From contig CAWJSC010000010.1 in assembly GCA_963845425.1 (NCBI GenBank), forward strand, positions 836,657-900,656: a stretch of 64,000 nt of DNA. Direction: 5' to 3'. The stretch is from DATDAH01 sp963845425 (GTDB lineage Bacteria > Actinomycetota > Acidimicrobiia > Acidimicrobiales > DATDAH01). Position numbers and translations under genes: made by a program. The number at the start of each line of letters is the position of its first letter. Position 1 is the first letter of the stretch. Shown here in pieces: positions 1 through 9,718 of the stretch. The notes below the pieces were generated by a model. The model searched no databases. It was given only the letters and a program-made list of their open reading frames with translations, and was not told the origin of the DNA.

Positions 1-152
1 TCCAGCTCGTCCCGGGCCGCGTCGAGGGGTCCCTCCTCGACGTCGGCCAGGACGACCTTCATGCCTTCAGTGGCCCATCGGTCGGCCAGCGCCCGACCGA
101 TTCCGCTGGCGGCCCCGGTGACGACCGCGACCTTCCCCTCGAGGTCGTCCAT
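1..152 (-). CDS. SDR-family oxidoreductase, N-terminal fragment (runs off the window)
   Basis: Reading leftward from an ATG at 152, the first 50 residues carry a classical short-chain dehydrogenase N-terminus: a beta strand followed by TGAASGIG (the TGxxxGxG dinucleotide-binding loop) at about residues 12-19, then a second strand ending in VVLAD. The acidic Asp after the second strand would favour NAD over NADP. The start lies only 4 nt downstream of the sahH stop codon, so it is probably the last or a late gene of the same transcript. The catalytic Tyr-Lys region is outside the window and the substrate cannot be judged. Confidence 0.85.
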   Translation of the reverse strand, partial: MDDLEGKVAVVTGAASGIGRALADRWATEGMKVVLADVEEGPLDAARDEL

Positions 153-156
153 CGGC

Positions 157-1632
<1,476 letters not shown>

Positions 1633-1744
1633 CGTTGTGCCTTTCGCAGGAATGGGGTCTCGCGTACGGGGGCTGGGGTCCACTGACGCCTCACAGTCAG
1701 CCCGACGCACAGGGTAGTGGGGCGATGCCCACCCCGGGGCCGTC

Positions 1745-2779
1745 CTAGCCGCCGAGGGCCGCTTTGAGCTCGTCGAGGACCGGCACCGGGCCGGGGTCGA
1801 TGCCTTCGCGAGCGGCGAGGTGGAGGCTGGTGAAGGTGCCCACCATGCAGAGGTCGAGGAGTTGCGCCAGGCTGCCCTCGCCCTCGGCCCGGACCTCGAA
1901 GATGTCCCCCACGACCTCGTCCAGCCAGGGGTCCATGACGTCGAACCGGCGCATGACCTGGGGGTGTTCGAAGTCGTGGCGCAGGTTGACCAGTGCGAAG
2001 ACCTGGCGGGTCAGGTCCCCGTTCTGACCCCAACCCGCGATCTCGTTGTGGCACAGCTCGGGGTTGGTGTTGGCGAAGGCCGGCGACCGGCTGTTCTCGT
2101 TGAACTCGGTCTTCCAGCGCATGGCGGCCAGGCCGCCGAGTCCCCCGCCGCCGTACATGATCGGCACCCGCCGGGCGAGGTCGTCGGCCAACGTCTCGGC
2201 CGGGTTGCCGGCCACGGTCAGCTTGTCCCGACGGACCTTCAGCTGTTCGACGGCGAAGTCCAGCCAGCCCTCGGCGCCGTGGAGGAGGCCCAGGCGCTCG
2301 AGCACGATCATCATCGGCGCGGCCAGCGCGCCCAGGCCGGCCCGAGGCTGGGGGATGTCCGCGGCGATCCCGATGATCGGCGCGCCCCAGGAACGGCAGG
2401 CATCGCCCAGGGCCCCGCCCCGGGTCACGGCCACCACGCGCCCACCGGCGTTGGCCGCGGTGCTCACCGCCTCGAGGGTCTCCTCGGTGTTGCCCGAGAA
2501 GGACATGGCGAACACGAGCGTGCGGTCGTTGACGTAGGACGGCGGCTCGTAGCCCTTGACCACCACGACCGGCACCGGCATGAACGGCCCCGCGATGTGG
2601 GCCAGCACGTCACCGGAGACCCCGCTGCCCCCCATGCCGAGGACGAGCACGTTGTCGATCTGCTCGCCGTCGGGAAGGCCCTCGACGGCGTGGGCGGTGG
2701 TGATGGCGGTCTCGATCTGCTCCGGGAAGGCGGCCGCCGCCTCGAACATGCCCAGCGAGTCGACCCGCCCGGTGCTCAT
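1745..2779 (-). CDS. SIS-domain protein, bifunctional phosphoglucose/phosphomannose isomerase type
   Basis: 344 residues with two sugar-isomerase (SIS) folds. The first contains VLGMGGSGVSGD at about residues 46-57 and the phosphate-binding MSFSGNTEET at about 92-101; the C-terminal half resembles the phosphoglucose/phosphomannose isomerase family found in archaea and actinobacteria. The expected role is interconversion of fructose-6-phosphate with glucose-6-phosphate or mannose-6-phosphate, feeding ManB next door. It follows trm112 by 63 nt; that gap holds a structured repeat also found at 8245-8288 and shows no convincing Shine-Dalgarno sequence. Substrate preference cannot be read from the sequence. 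Confidence 0.85.
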   Translation of the reverse strand: MSTGRVDSLGMFEAAAAFPEQIETAITTAHAVEGLPDGEQIDNVLVLGMGGSGVSGDVLAHIAGPFMPVPVVVVKGYEPPSYVNDRTLVFAMSFSGNTEETLEAVSTAANAGGRVVAVTRGGALGDACRSWGAPIIGIAADIPQPRAGLGALAAPMMIVLERLGLLHGAEGWLDFAVEQLKVRRDKLTVAGNPAETLADDLARRVPIMYGGGGLGGLAAMRWKTEFNENSRSPAFANTNPELCHNEIAGWGQNGDLTRQVFALVNLRHDFEHPQVMRRFDVMDPWLDEVVGDIFEVRAEGEGSLAQLLDLCMVGTFTSLHLAAREGIDPGPVPVLDELKAALGG

Positions 2780-2786
2780 GGTGCTG

Positions 2787-2830
2787 CGCCTGACGGCTCA
2801 TCGCCTTGCCGGCCCTTACGGCCCGCCGAC
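2787..2830 (-). repeat. 44-nt structured leader repeat, copy A
   Basis: In mRNA sense this element starts GTCGGCGGGCCG, continues through a GGCC-N5-GGCC hairpin and ends AGCCGTCAGGCG, 7 nt before the ATG of the SIS isomerase. It matches 37 of 44 positions at 8245-8288, in the leader of another gene of the same gene set. Four of the seven differences are in or next to the hairpin loop. Function unknown: an RNA regulatory element, an attenuator or a REP-like repeat would all fit. Confidence 0.6.
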
Positions 2831-2842
2831 CGACTCCGCCCG

Positions 2843-3082
<240 letters not shown>

Positions 3083-3127
3083 CAGGGTCTCCAGTGTCAG
3101 GTGTGGTCGGGCGGATGCGAACGGGAC

Positions 3128-4546
3128 TCAGCCGGGACCGACGTCCCGACCGGCCCGCTCCATGATGGCCTGCACCTCGGCCACCCGCCGAGAACAGGCC
3201 TCGGCGTCGGGGGCCTCGAGGTTGAGGCGGAGCAGCGGCTCGGTGTTCGAAGGACGCAGGTTGAACCACCAGTCCCCCTGATCGACGGTCAGGCCGTCGA
3301 GGCGGTCCTGCTCGGCGTCGGGAAAGCGGGCGGCCACGACGTCGATGACGGCGCGCGGGTCGGGGACCTCGGTGTTGATCTCGCCCGACGCCACGTAGCG
3401 CTCGTAGGGCTTCCGCAGCTCCGACAGGGGCTTCCCGGAGCGACCGAGCACGTCGAGCACGACCAGCGCGGCGATCAGGCCCGAGTCGGCCCGGTAGTTG
3501 TCCCGGAAGTAGTAGTGGCCGGAGTGCTCGCCGCCGAACACGGCGCCGGTCTCGGCCATGACGGCTTTGATGAACGAGTGCCCCACCCGGGTCCGCACCG
3601 GCGTGCCCCCGGCCTCGCGCACCACCTCGGGCACGGTCTTCGAGCAGATCAGGTTGTGGATGACCGTGCCGCCCGGCTCACGGGCGAGCATCTCGTCGGC
3701 CACGATCGCCGTCGTCAGCGAGCCGGACAGGAGTTGGGCCTTCTCGTCGACCAGGAACACCCGGTCGGCGTCACCGTCGAAGGCCAGGCCGACATCCGCA
3801 CCGGTCGCCAGCACCCGCTCCTGCAGGTCCCGTTGGTTCTCGGGCTGGATGGGGTCGGCGGGGTGGTTCGGGAACGTGCCGTCCAGCTCGGGGAACAGGA
3901 TCTCCAGCGCGAAGGGCAGGGACGCGAAGACGGCGGGCACGACCAGCCCGCCCATCCCGTTGGCGGTGTCGGCCACGACCTTGAGCGGCCGCAGGCCGTC
4001 GAGGTGGACAAAGGAGCGCACGTGGTCGGCGAAACGGGAGAGGACCTCGTCCTGGTGGCGCGCCCCCGTCGTGCCCACAGGTGGTACCCCGGCTTCGGCC
4101 CGGGCCCGGATGTCGGCCAGGCCCGTCTCCTCCCCCACCGGGCGGGCCCCGGAGAGGCAGAGCTTGATGCCGTTGTAGGCCGCCGGGTTGTGGGAGGCGG
4201 TGAACATCGCCCCGGGGGCGTCGAGGGCGCCGGCGGCGAAGTAGAGCATGTCGGTCGAGCCGAGACCCACGTCGACCACGTCGAGGCCCTGGCTGGTGAC
4301 CCCTTCGGCGAACGCCTCCACCAGGACGGGGCCGGTCGGGCGCATGTCCCGGGCGATGATCACCCGGTCGGCACCATCGGCCTCAGCGACGAAGGCGGCG
4401 AAGGCGGCGCCGACGGCGGCACAGAGGTCGGCGTCGAGCTGCTCGGGCGCCAATCCGCGGATGTCGTACGCCTTGAAGACGGCGGCCAGGCGGTCCGGGG
4501 CTACGGGCGCGGCGGAGCGGGGGGAGGAGGCAGCCAAGCGAGTCAC
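3128..4546 (-). CDS. manB: Phosphomannomutase/phosphoglucomutase
   Basis: 472 residues of the alpha-D-phosphohexomutase superfamily, interconverting mannose-6-P and mannose-1-P (and probably the glucose pair) for GDP-mannose synthesis. The catalytic phosphoserine loop is TASHNPAAYNG near residue 110, the metal loop is DGDADR near 240, the sugar-specificity loop GGEHSGH is near 320 and the phosphate-binding RPSNTEP is near the C-terminus. The GTG start overlaps the stop of the upstream glycosyltransferase by 4 nt, so the two are translationally coupled. It supplies the SIS isomerase and the GDP-sugar genes further along. Confidence 0.95.
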   Translation of the reverse strand: MTRLAASSPRSAAPVAPDRLAAVFKAYDIRGLAPEQLDADLCAAVGAAFAAFVAEADGADRVIIARDMRPTGPVLVEAFAEGVTSQGLDVVDVGLGSTDMLYFAAGALDAPGAMFTASHNPAAYNGIKLCLSGARPVGEETGLADIRARAEAGVPPVGTTGARHQDEVLSRFADHVRSFVHLDGLRPLKVVADTANGMGGLVVPAVFASLPFALEILFPELDGTFPNHPADPIQPENQRDLQERVLATGADVGLAFDGDADRVFLVDEKAQLLSGSLTTAIVADEMLAREPGGTVIHNLICSKTVPEVVREAGGTPVRTRVGHSFIKAVMAETGAVFGGEHSGHYYFRDNYRADSGLIAALVVLDVLGRSGKPLSELRKPYERYVASGEINTEVPDPRAVIDVVAARFPDAEQDRLDGLTVDQGDWWFNLRPSNTEPLLRLNLEAPDAEACSRRVAEVQAIMERAGRDVGPG

Positions 4547-5739
4547 CCTACCGAACCGGACCCTCCCGGTACCGGGTCCGGGAGCCCGGCGGCGGACGAG
4601 TAGCGGCCGGCTGCGGCGTTGCGCCGGATGCGGAACAGGTCCCGCACCAGCCGGATGCCGTCACGCACGACCTGCACGCTGGACTGCTCGGAGTTGGCCA
4701 CCTGCACGGGTACTTCGGTGAGCGTCACGCCGTTGCGCTCCACCAGGTGGAAGAGCTCGATGTCGAAGGCGAAACCGTCGATCAGCCCCTGGCCGAGCAC
4801 GATCGGGGCCACATCGGAGCGGAAGCCCTTCAGTCCGCACTGGGTGTCCCGGTAGTGGCCGAGCAGGACGGCCTGGCTCAGGAGGTTGATGAACCGGCCG
4901 CCGACCTCCCGCAGGCGCCGGGCCCGCACCAGGGTGACCGCGTCGGTGTGGCGGCGGCTGCCCACGGCCACGTCCCAGCCCGCCTCGACCCGCTCCAGCA
5001 GGACCAGGAGTTGCGCCGGGTCGTAGGCCAGGTCGGTGTCGGTGAAGGCGATGGTGCGACCCCGGGCCACGGCCGCTCCCGACCGCACCGCCGCCCCCTT
5101 CCCCCGGTTGGCCGGGTGGACCACGACCCGGTCGGCACCGCCGGCTTCGGCCCGAGCCGCGGTGTCGTCACCCGACCCGTCGTCGACCACGACGATCTCG
5201 ACGTCCTCGGCCCCCAGCGAGGGGGCCAGGGCCTCCCGCACCCGGCGCACGGCGTCGCCCACGACGTCGGCCTGGTGGTACGACGGCAGGACCACCGTGA
5301 GTCGGCGGTCCCCCGGGGAGGGTGGCCGGGCCCTGGGCTCGGACTGGTCGGCCTGGACGGCCCGCAGCAGGATCCGGCGGTGGCCCACGATCCGCACCAT
5401 CGCGGCGATGCCCACGGCCACCAGCTTCAGCCCGAACAGGGCCGGCAGCGCCGGGTCGCCCACCAGGACGACGAGGATCTGCAGGACGGCGACATCGACC
5501 AGGCCGGCAACCAGCGCGACCCGGGCGAAGCGGGCGGGGTCGCGGACCCAGCGCACGAAAGGATCCGCGCCGCGGTCGGTGGCCCGGTGGAGGACGTAGG
5601 AGAGGGGCGCGGCCACCGCCAGGGCCATCGCGTCGGCCGCCGCCACCGGCCAGCCGGTCGCGGCCCGCAGGACGAGCAGGCCCCCGACATCGACGGTGGT
5701 GGCGACCACCACGGCCACCCCCGGACCGAGCCGGCGCAT
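4543..5739 (-). CDS. Membrane glycosyltransferase: N-terminal GtrA-like segment fused to a GT2 domain
   Basis: 398 residues. The first about 125 are hydrophobic with roughly four membrane spans and look like a GtrA-type polyprenyl-sugar transport segment. From about residue 145 follows a GT-A domain: VVLPSYHQ, EIVVVDDGSGDDT, NRGKGAAVRSG, then the DTDLAYD metal-binding motif and QCGLKGF, a dolichyl/polyprenyl-phosphate sugar synthase signature (ALG5/DPM1-like). Probable role: transfer of a nucleotide sugar to a polyprenyl phosphate and its presentation to membrane glycosyltransferases. It overlaps manB by 4 nt and the upstream membrane protein by 1 nt (TGATG). The order of domains is the reverse of the more common GT2-GtrA fusion. 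Confidence 0.88.
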   Translation of the reverse strand: MRRLGPGVAVVVATTVDVGGLLVLRAATGWPVAAADAMALAVAAPLSYVLHRATDRGADPFVRWVRDPARFARVALVAGLVDVAVLQILVVLVGDPALPALFGLKLVAVGIAAMVRIVGHRRILLRAVQADQSEPRARPPSPGDRRLTVVLPSYHQADVVGDAVRRVREALAPSLGAEDVEIVVVDDGSGDDTAARAEAGGADRVVVHPANRGKGAAVRSGAAVARGRTIAFTDTDLAYDPAQLLVLLERVEAGWDVAVGSRRHTDAVTLVRARRLREVGGRFINLLSQAVLLGHYRDTQCGLKGFRSDVAPIVLGQGLIDGFAFDIELFHLVERNGVTLTEVPVQVANSEQSSVQVVRDGIRLVRDLFRIRRNAAAGRYSSAAGLPDPVPGGSGSVG

Positions 5740-8180
5740 CAGTCCCCCGCGCCCACCGGGACCTCACGGGGCACCGTCGGGTCCTCCTCGTCGACCTCCG
5801 CGGGCTCGTCCTCGTCGTCGGGCGGGTCCCCACCGAGGCCCGTGTCGGGATCCTCGTCGAGGAGGTCGGGTGGGTCCTCGCCGTAGACCGAGGGCGCGAC
5901 CGGCACGGGCGGGGCGGGCACGTCGAGGTCGGGACGGCGGGCCAGCAGGACCACGCCGCCTATGCCCAGCAGGGTGAGCAGCCAGGCGATGAGGTCGACG
6001 GGGGTCCAGCCGTAGTGGAGCTGGACGTGGGTGTCGGTGGGAACCACGACCATGAGGTTCGGGGTGACCCGGTACGGGCCCTCGGCGCCCGACGCGTCCC
6101 AGTTCGGGAAATACGACGCCCGGACCAGGACGGGCTGGCCGATCTGGTCCACGTCGAAGCTGATGCGGTCGTCGCCCGCCTCGATGTTGGTGACCTCGAC
6201 CGATTCCACGGGCACCGTGGGCGGGTCCTCGCCCGCCTCGATCCGGGGCCACTCGGGGGGGCCGTCGGCGGCCAGGAGCACGTCGTGGGCAGGGGCGTCC
6301 AGGTACCACTCCACGGCCGGCTCCAGCCACTCGCTCTGCCCCGGGCCGACGTCGGTGAGCACGGCGGGCTGGTTGACCAAGGGTGCGACCAGTTCTGAAC
6401 CCGCGACCTCGAAGACCGTCCAGGGCCCCGAGGACGCAACCTCGGTCAGGTCCTCGACATCGGCGGCCTGGGCGCGAGCTGTCTCCGAGGTGGTCAGGTA
6501 GTACTTCACGCCCATGAGCTGGAGGTGCTCGACGCCCCGGCGCACGTCGAGCGGGCCGTAGGGCAGGTCCCGCTGGGCCCGTGAGGGCACCGCGGAGAGC
6601 TCGGACTGGTTGAGGAAGTGGAACGGCGTGGTGGCCGAGGACTCGAAGTAGAGGCCCTCCATGGACCCGATGCAGCCGTTGGTCCAGTGGGGCAGCAACA
6701 TCAGGGCCATCGGCGTGCCGTAGCGGACCAGCTCGGGCTCGTACTCCCACATGGCCCGGCCGCAGCCCTCTTCGGCCCCGACCTCCTTCATCGTCTCGAT
6801 GAGGGAGCGGTACTCGTGGTACCCGCCGCCGTCGACGGTCGGCTTGCGGCCCTCGTACCCGGTGAAGTTCCAACGGGCCCACCCGTCGACGAAGTTGTCC
6901 TCCCGGGACGTCAGGCCGAGCCACTGGTACTCGTTCTGTGCGTTGGTCGAGCCGAACGGCAGGGTGCGCAGCTCCATGCCGACCCACGCCAGGGTCAGCA
7001 AGACGGCCGCCACCGGCACGACCCGCAGGACCGAACGCCGAGTGGCCGGCCGGTCGGCGGCGAAACGGGCGGCCAGGGCCCGGGCGATCTCGACCACGCC
7101 GAGGGCCGCCAGGAGATAGGTGCCCAGGTAGTAGAAGGGCAGGAGGCGGGCGTTCCACAGGCGGCCCTGGGGCAGCAACACGAAGGCCACGCCGGCCAGG
7201 ACCGTCATGATCGTCAGGAAGAGGTGCGGGCGCTTGCGGCCGGCGATCCCTCCGGCTACCGCGACCAGGGCCAACAGCCATGCCACCCGGTTGTCCCACG
7301 GCCAGAGGGAGTCGCCCACGCGGGCCCACCAGTCCGTGGTCCACAGGCCGTGGTTGGACCAGGGCTGGATCTTCTCCCAGCCCATGTCGTTCATGTAGGA
7401 CCGCCGCCACGCGAAGGGCAGGGCCCAGAAGGCCCCGAGCAGCCCGGCCACGGGCGCCACCGTCAGCACCCAGCGCACCGAGGCGCGGCGGGCGCGGAGG
7501 CCGACCATGACGACCGTCCCCACGACGGCGAAGAGGGCGGGTATGAGGTGGCAGAGCCCCACCAGGGCGAGGAGCACGGCGGCCAGGGCGCGGTGCCTCC
7601 CGGTCTGCAGGCCCCGGGCCACGACCCCGAGATAGACCAGCGCCAGGGAGAGGCTGATGGCGAAGGCGAACTCCCCCGCCATCGTCGAGGCGATGTTGCC
7701 GCCATAGATGGTGAAGCTGCTGTCGAACAGGAAGAAGACGGTCGCCGCGGCCAGCATCGGCGGGCCCGGGAAGCGCAGACCGGCGAGCTTGCCGAAGGCC
7801 CAGGCCGCCGCCGGCATGAGGACCACGCCGCTGACGACGATCAGCTTGAAGGCCACGGCGTACGGCAGGACGATGTCCAGGGCCAAGATCGCCAGGAACG
7901 GCACCACCATGTAGAACTGGAAGGCAGGGGCGCCGGCGTACCAGTCCGGCGTCCAGCCGCTCAGGCGGCCGTGGGGCAGGAGGTGGTCCCGCAGGTAGGT
8001 GCCCGACCACACGTGGGCGCCCATGTCGCCGCCGGTGGGCGTGGTGTTGCGGAAGATGAGGTTGGGGTGCAGCTGGGCGAAGGTGAACGCCGCCGCTCCC
8101 ACGACAACCGCGGCCGTGATCCAGCTCTCGAGCGGCGCGGCCACGATCCGGGCGCGCAGAGCGGTCAGGCGGGAACGCAT
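5739..8180 (-). CDS. Large polytopic membrane protein related to the '6-pyruvoyl-tetrahydropterin synthase-related' family
   Basis: 813 residues. The N-terminal two thirds hold about a dozen predicted membrane helices; the opening after the first span (GGDMGAHVWSGTYLRDHLLP, then GWTPDWYAG) resembles the GT-C-like luminal loop of the PTPS-related membrane family. A long extracytoplasmic beta-rich region follows, then one helix near residue 735 and an acidic, Asp/Glu/Pro-rich cytoplasmic tail. The family name is historical; no pterin chemistry is implied. A role in transferring lipid-linked sugars in the envelope is an inference from fold and neighbours. A GAGG sequence lies about 14 nt before the ATG at 8180. 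Confidence 0.75.
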   Translation of the reverse strand: MRSRLTALRARIVAAPLESWITAAVVVGAAAFTFAQLHPNLIFRNTTPTGGDMGAHVWSGTYLRDHLLPHGRLSGWTPDWYAGAPAFQFYMVVPFLAILALDIVLPYAVAFKLIVVSGVVLMPAAAWAFGKLAGLRFPGPPMLAAATVFFLFDSSFTIYGGNIASTMAGEFAFAISLSLALVYLGVVARGLQTGRHRALAAVLLALVGLCHLIPALFAVVGTVVMVGLRARRASVRWVLTVAPVAGLLGAFWALPFAWRRSYMNDMGWEKIQPWSNHGLWTTDWWARVGDSLWPWDNRVAWLLALVAVAGGIAGRKRPHLFLTIMTVLAGVAFVLLPQGRLWNARLLPFYYLGTYLLAALGVVEIARALAARFAADRPATRRSVLRVVPVAAVLLTLAWVGMELRTLPFGSTNAQNEYQWLGLTSREDNFVDGWARWNFTGYEGRKPTVDGGGYHEYRSLIETMKEVGAEEGCGRAMWEYEPELVRYGTPMALMLLPHWTNGCIGSMEGLYFESSATTPFHFLNQSELSAVPSRAQRDLPYGPLDVRRGVEHLQLMGVKYYLTTSETARAQAADVEDLTEVASSGPWTVFEVAGSELVAPLVNQPAVLTDVGPGQSEWLEPAVEWYLDAPAHDVLLAADGPPEWPRIEAGEDPPTVPVESVEVTNIEAGDDRISFDVDQIGQPVLVRASYFPNWDASGAEGPYRVTPNLMVVVPTDTHVQLHYGWTPVDLIAWLLTLLGIGGVVLLARRPDLDVPAPPVPVAPSVYGEDPPDLLDEDPDTGLGGDPPDDEDEPAEVDEEDPTVPREVPVGAGD

Positions 8181-8244
8181 TGAACCCCCATCCTCGCAGG
8201 GGCGGGCCGCATTCGGGCGGCAGGGATCAGTGGTGATCGCTCTT

Positions 8245-8288
8245 CGCCTGACGGCTGATCGCGTTGCCGGCCTAACCGGCCCGCCGAT
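8245..8288 (-). repeat. 44-nt structured leader repeat, copy B
   Basis: Second copy of the element at 2787-2830, here 64 nt upstream of the polytopic membrane protein start and downstream of the zinc-ribbon gene. The GGCC-N5-GGCC hairpin is kept with a different loop, and the AGCCGTCAGGCG end is identical to copy A. Confidence 0.6.
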
Positions 8289-8300
8289 CGGGTGCGCCGA

Positions 8301-8486
8301 TCACCGACGACCCGTGGTGGCGCTGATGTCGGCCAGGACCCCGTCGAGGGCCTGCTCGCCATCAGGCGTGTACCACTGCCGCGTGTCGCAGTTCGAGCAC
8401 GACCGCATGGTCATCATCCGGCCCGCGACGTCGAGGCGGATCTCCACGTACGCGCGCCCGCATCCCGGGCACCGCTCCTGCACCAT
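8301..8486 (-). CDS. Small zinc-ribbon protein, function unknown
   Basis: A 61-residue protein with two knuckles, CPGCGR at residues 5-10 and CSNCDTRQWYTPDG further on, spaced as in a single zinc ribbon. The body between them forms two predicted beta strands (VEIRLDVAG, MMTMRSC). The ATG at 8486 is chosen because GGAGAG lies 7 nt upstream; an earlier ATG at 8555 would add 23 residues of low-quality sequence. It lies between the CPBP protease and the large membrane protein on the same strand. I do not recognise a named family. Confidence 0.7.
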   Translation of the reverse strand: MVQERCPGCGRAYVEIRLDVAGRMMTMRSCSNCDTRQWYTPDGEQALDGVLADISATTGRR

Positions 8487-8590
8487 GCTCACTCTCCGTG
8501 ATCGCTTGCCCCACCCATCGGAGCCAAACGTCCCGGATTGAGGCCAGCCCGCCATGCATGGTGGCGGGATCGATCACGTGGCGGGCGTCG

Positions 8591-9340
8591 TCAGCTCGCA
8601 GCCAGCAGCGTGACGGTGGCCACGGAGTTGAAGGCGATGTGGGCCCATATGGCGGGGCCGAGGCGGCCGTAGCGGAGGGTGAGCCAACCCAGGACGAGGC
8701 CGATGAGGGTCAGGGCGGGCAACTGCAGGAGTTGCAGGTGGACCGCACCGAAGGCGAGAGACGACACCCACAGGGCCCAGGTGGGTCCGGAGCGCTTCTC
8801 GATGGCCCGCAGGAGCAGGCCTCGGAAGAAGAGCTCCTCGATGATAGGGGCGGCGATGGCCACGATCAGGACGAGGAGGATGACTCCGACCGGGTCGGTG
8901 GCCTTGTCGGTCAGGTCCCGGGCCACCGCGGAGAGGTCCCGGTCGTAGTCCCAGCCGAGGGCATCGGTGACGGCGAAGATCAGGACGTAGAGCAGCGGGA
9001 TGGCGACGATCTGGGTGACGAGGCCGGCGCTGATGCCCCGGAGGACGTCCCAGCCCTCCATGCGGAGGCCGAAGTCGGCCACCACGCCGTTGCCCTTGCG
9101 CTTCGCGGCGTAGAGCGGCATGCCGAGGTAGCCGGCCCACAGAGGGATCTGCAGGACGGCGATCATCGTCAGGGGCAGCTCGCCGTCGGCCCCCTCCTCG
9201 ACGTAGCCGGTGGCAACGAGGATCGCGGCGCCGATGAACAGCGCAGCAACGTTGGCGATGAGCAGGCCGGCCACGGCGTCGCCGACGCCCCAGCGGGTGG
9301 GGGGCAGCGACTCGGTGGGAACGTCGGCGTTCACCGACAT
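8591..9340 (-). CDS. CPBP-family intramembrane metalloprotease (Abi/Rce1 type)
   Basis: 249 residues with about seven membrane spans. The family motifs are all present: EELFFRGLLLR (motif 1, the paired Glu and the Arg), FGAVHL (motif 2, catalytic His) and HIAFNS (motif 3, His and Asn). Such proteins are CAAX-protease-like peptidases or chaperone-like membrane proteins; the substrate is unknown. The ATG at 9340 has a strong GGAGG 8 nt upstream, one of the few clear Shine-Dalgarno sites in this window. A longer reading frame starting at 9643 only adds the antisense of DUF3499 and is rejected. Confidence 0.9.
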   Translation of the reverse strand: MSVNADVPTESLPPTRWGVGDAVAGLLIANVAALFIGAAILVATGYVEEGADGELPLTMIAVLQIPLWAGYLGMPLYAAKRKGNGVVADFGLRMEGWDVLRGISAGLVTQIVAIPLLYVLIFAVTDALGWDYDRDLSAVARDLTDKATDPVGVILLVLIVAIAAPIIEELFFRGLLLRAIEKRSGPTWALWVSSLAFGAVHLQLLQLPALTLIGLVLGWLTLRYGRLGPAIWAHIAFNSVATVTLLAAS

Positions 9341-9360
9341 GGGCGGGACCTCCGTTCTCA

Positions 9361-9377
9361 CCCGCACGGTGTGCGGG
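9361..9377 (-). terminator. 7-bp perfect hairpin between DUF3499 and the CPBP gene
   Basis: CCCGCAC and GTGCGGG are separated by only 3 nt. The hairpin lies in the 91-nt gap about 20 nt before the CPBP start, just ahead of its Shine-Dalgarno sequence. There is no T-run, so it could be an attenuator or mRNA stabiliser rather than a true terminator. Confidence 0.4.
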
Positions 9378-9431
9378 CCGGGACCGAGCAGTCTGGCGGC
9401 TCGGCCCGAGCGCCGAAACCTCGGGGGCCGG

Positions 9432-9656
9432 TCAGCTGGCCCGGGCTCGCCAGAGCGGCGCCACGTTGCGGCGGTCGTGCAGGGCCCACCCCTGAGGGAC
9501 CGTGACCCGTTCGGCGTGGCGCTCGCAGAGGTCGTGGTTGGCCGGGTCGTCCTGCCGGTCCAAGTCGTCCAACCACACGTTGCGACCGGTGTAGTCGTAG
9601 GACAGCGTGACCCCGGCCTGCTCGGAGCAGGTGGGGCGCGCACAGCGTCGAGCCAT
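9432..9656 (-). CDS. DUF3499-family small cysteine-containing protein
   Basis: A 74-residue protein starting MARRCARPTCSEQAG, with a second element DLCERHAERVTVPQGW. The Cys pair near the N-terminus plus the CxxH pair form a likely zinc site and match DUF3499, an actinobacterial family normally encoded near manB, whiB2 and DUF5719. The function is unknown. The ATG at 9656 follows a TAGCCT box by 8 nt with no Shine-Dalgarno sequence, suggesting a leaderless mRNA. It is divergent from ftsH across 62 nt. Confidence 0.85.
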   Translation of the reverse strand: MARRCARPTCSEQAGVTLSYDYTGRNVWLDDLDRQDDPANHDLCERHAERVTVPQGWALHDRRNVAPLWRARAS

Positions 9657-9664
9657 GAGGGAAA

Positions 9665-9670
9665 AGGCTA
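9665..9670 (-). promoter_or_regulatory. Putative -10 box TAGCCT for DUF3499 (leaderless)
   Basis: TAGCCT on the minus strand, 8 nt before the ATG at 9656. No clear -35 hexamer. Confidence 0.55.
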
Positions 9671-9706
9671 GTTCGACGCGACCCACGAATCGGGGATGTC
9701 GACCTC

Positions 9707-9712
9707 TACGAT
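9707..9712 (+). promoter_or_regulatory. Putative -10 box TACGAT for ftsH (leaderless)
   Basis: TACGAT 6 nt before the ftsH ATG. With this spacing transcription would begin at or next to the start codon. Confidence 0.55.
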
Positions 9713-9718
9713 GACCGG

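Noticed and set aside
1633..1744. Possible SAH riboswitch in the leader of ahcY
   Set aside because: A small CTGAC/GTCAG hairpin and a GAGGCG string are present, but the conserved SAH-aptamer core and pseudoknot partner were not found.
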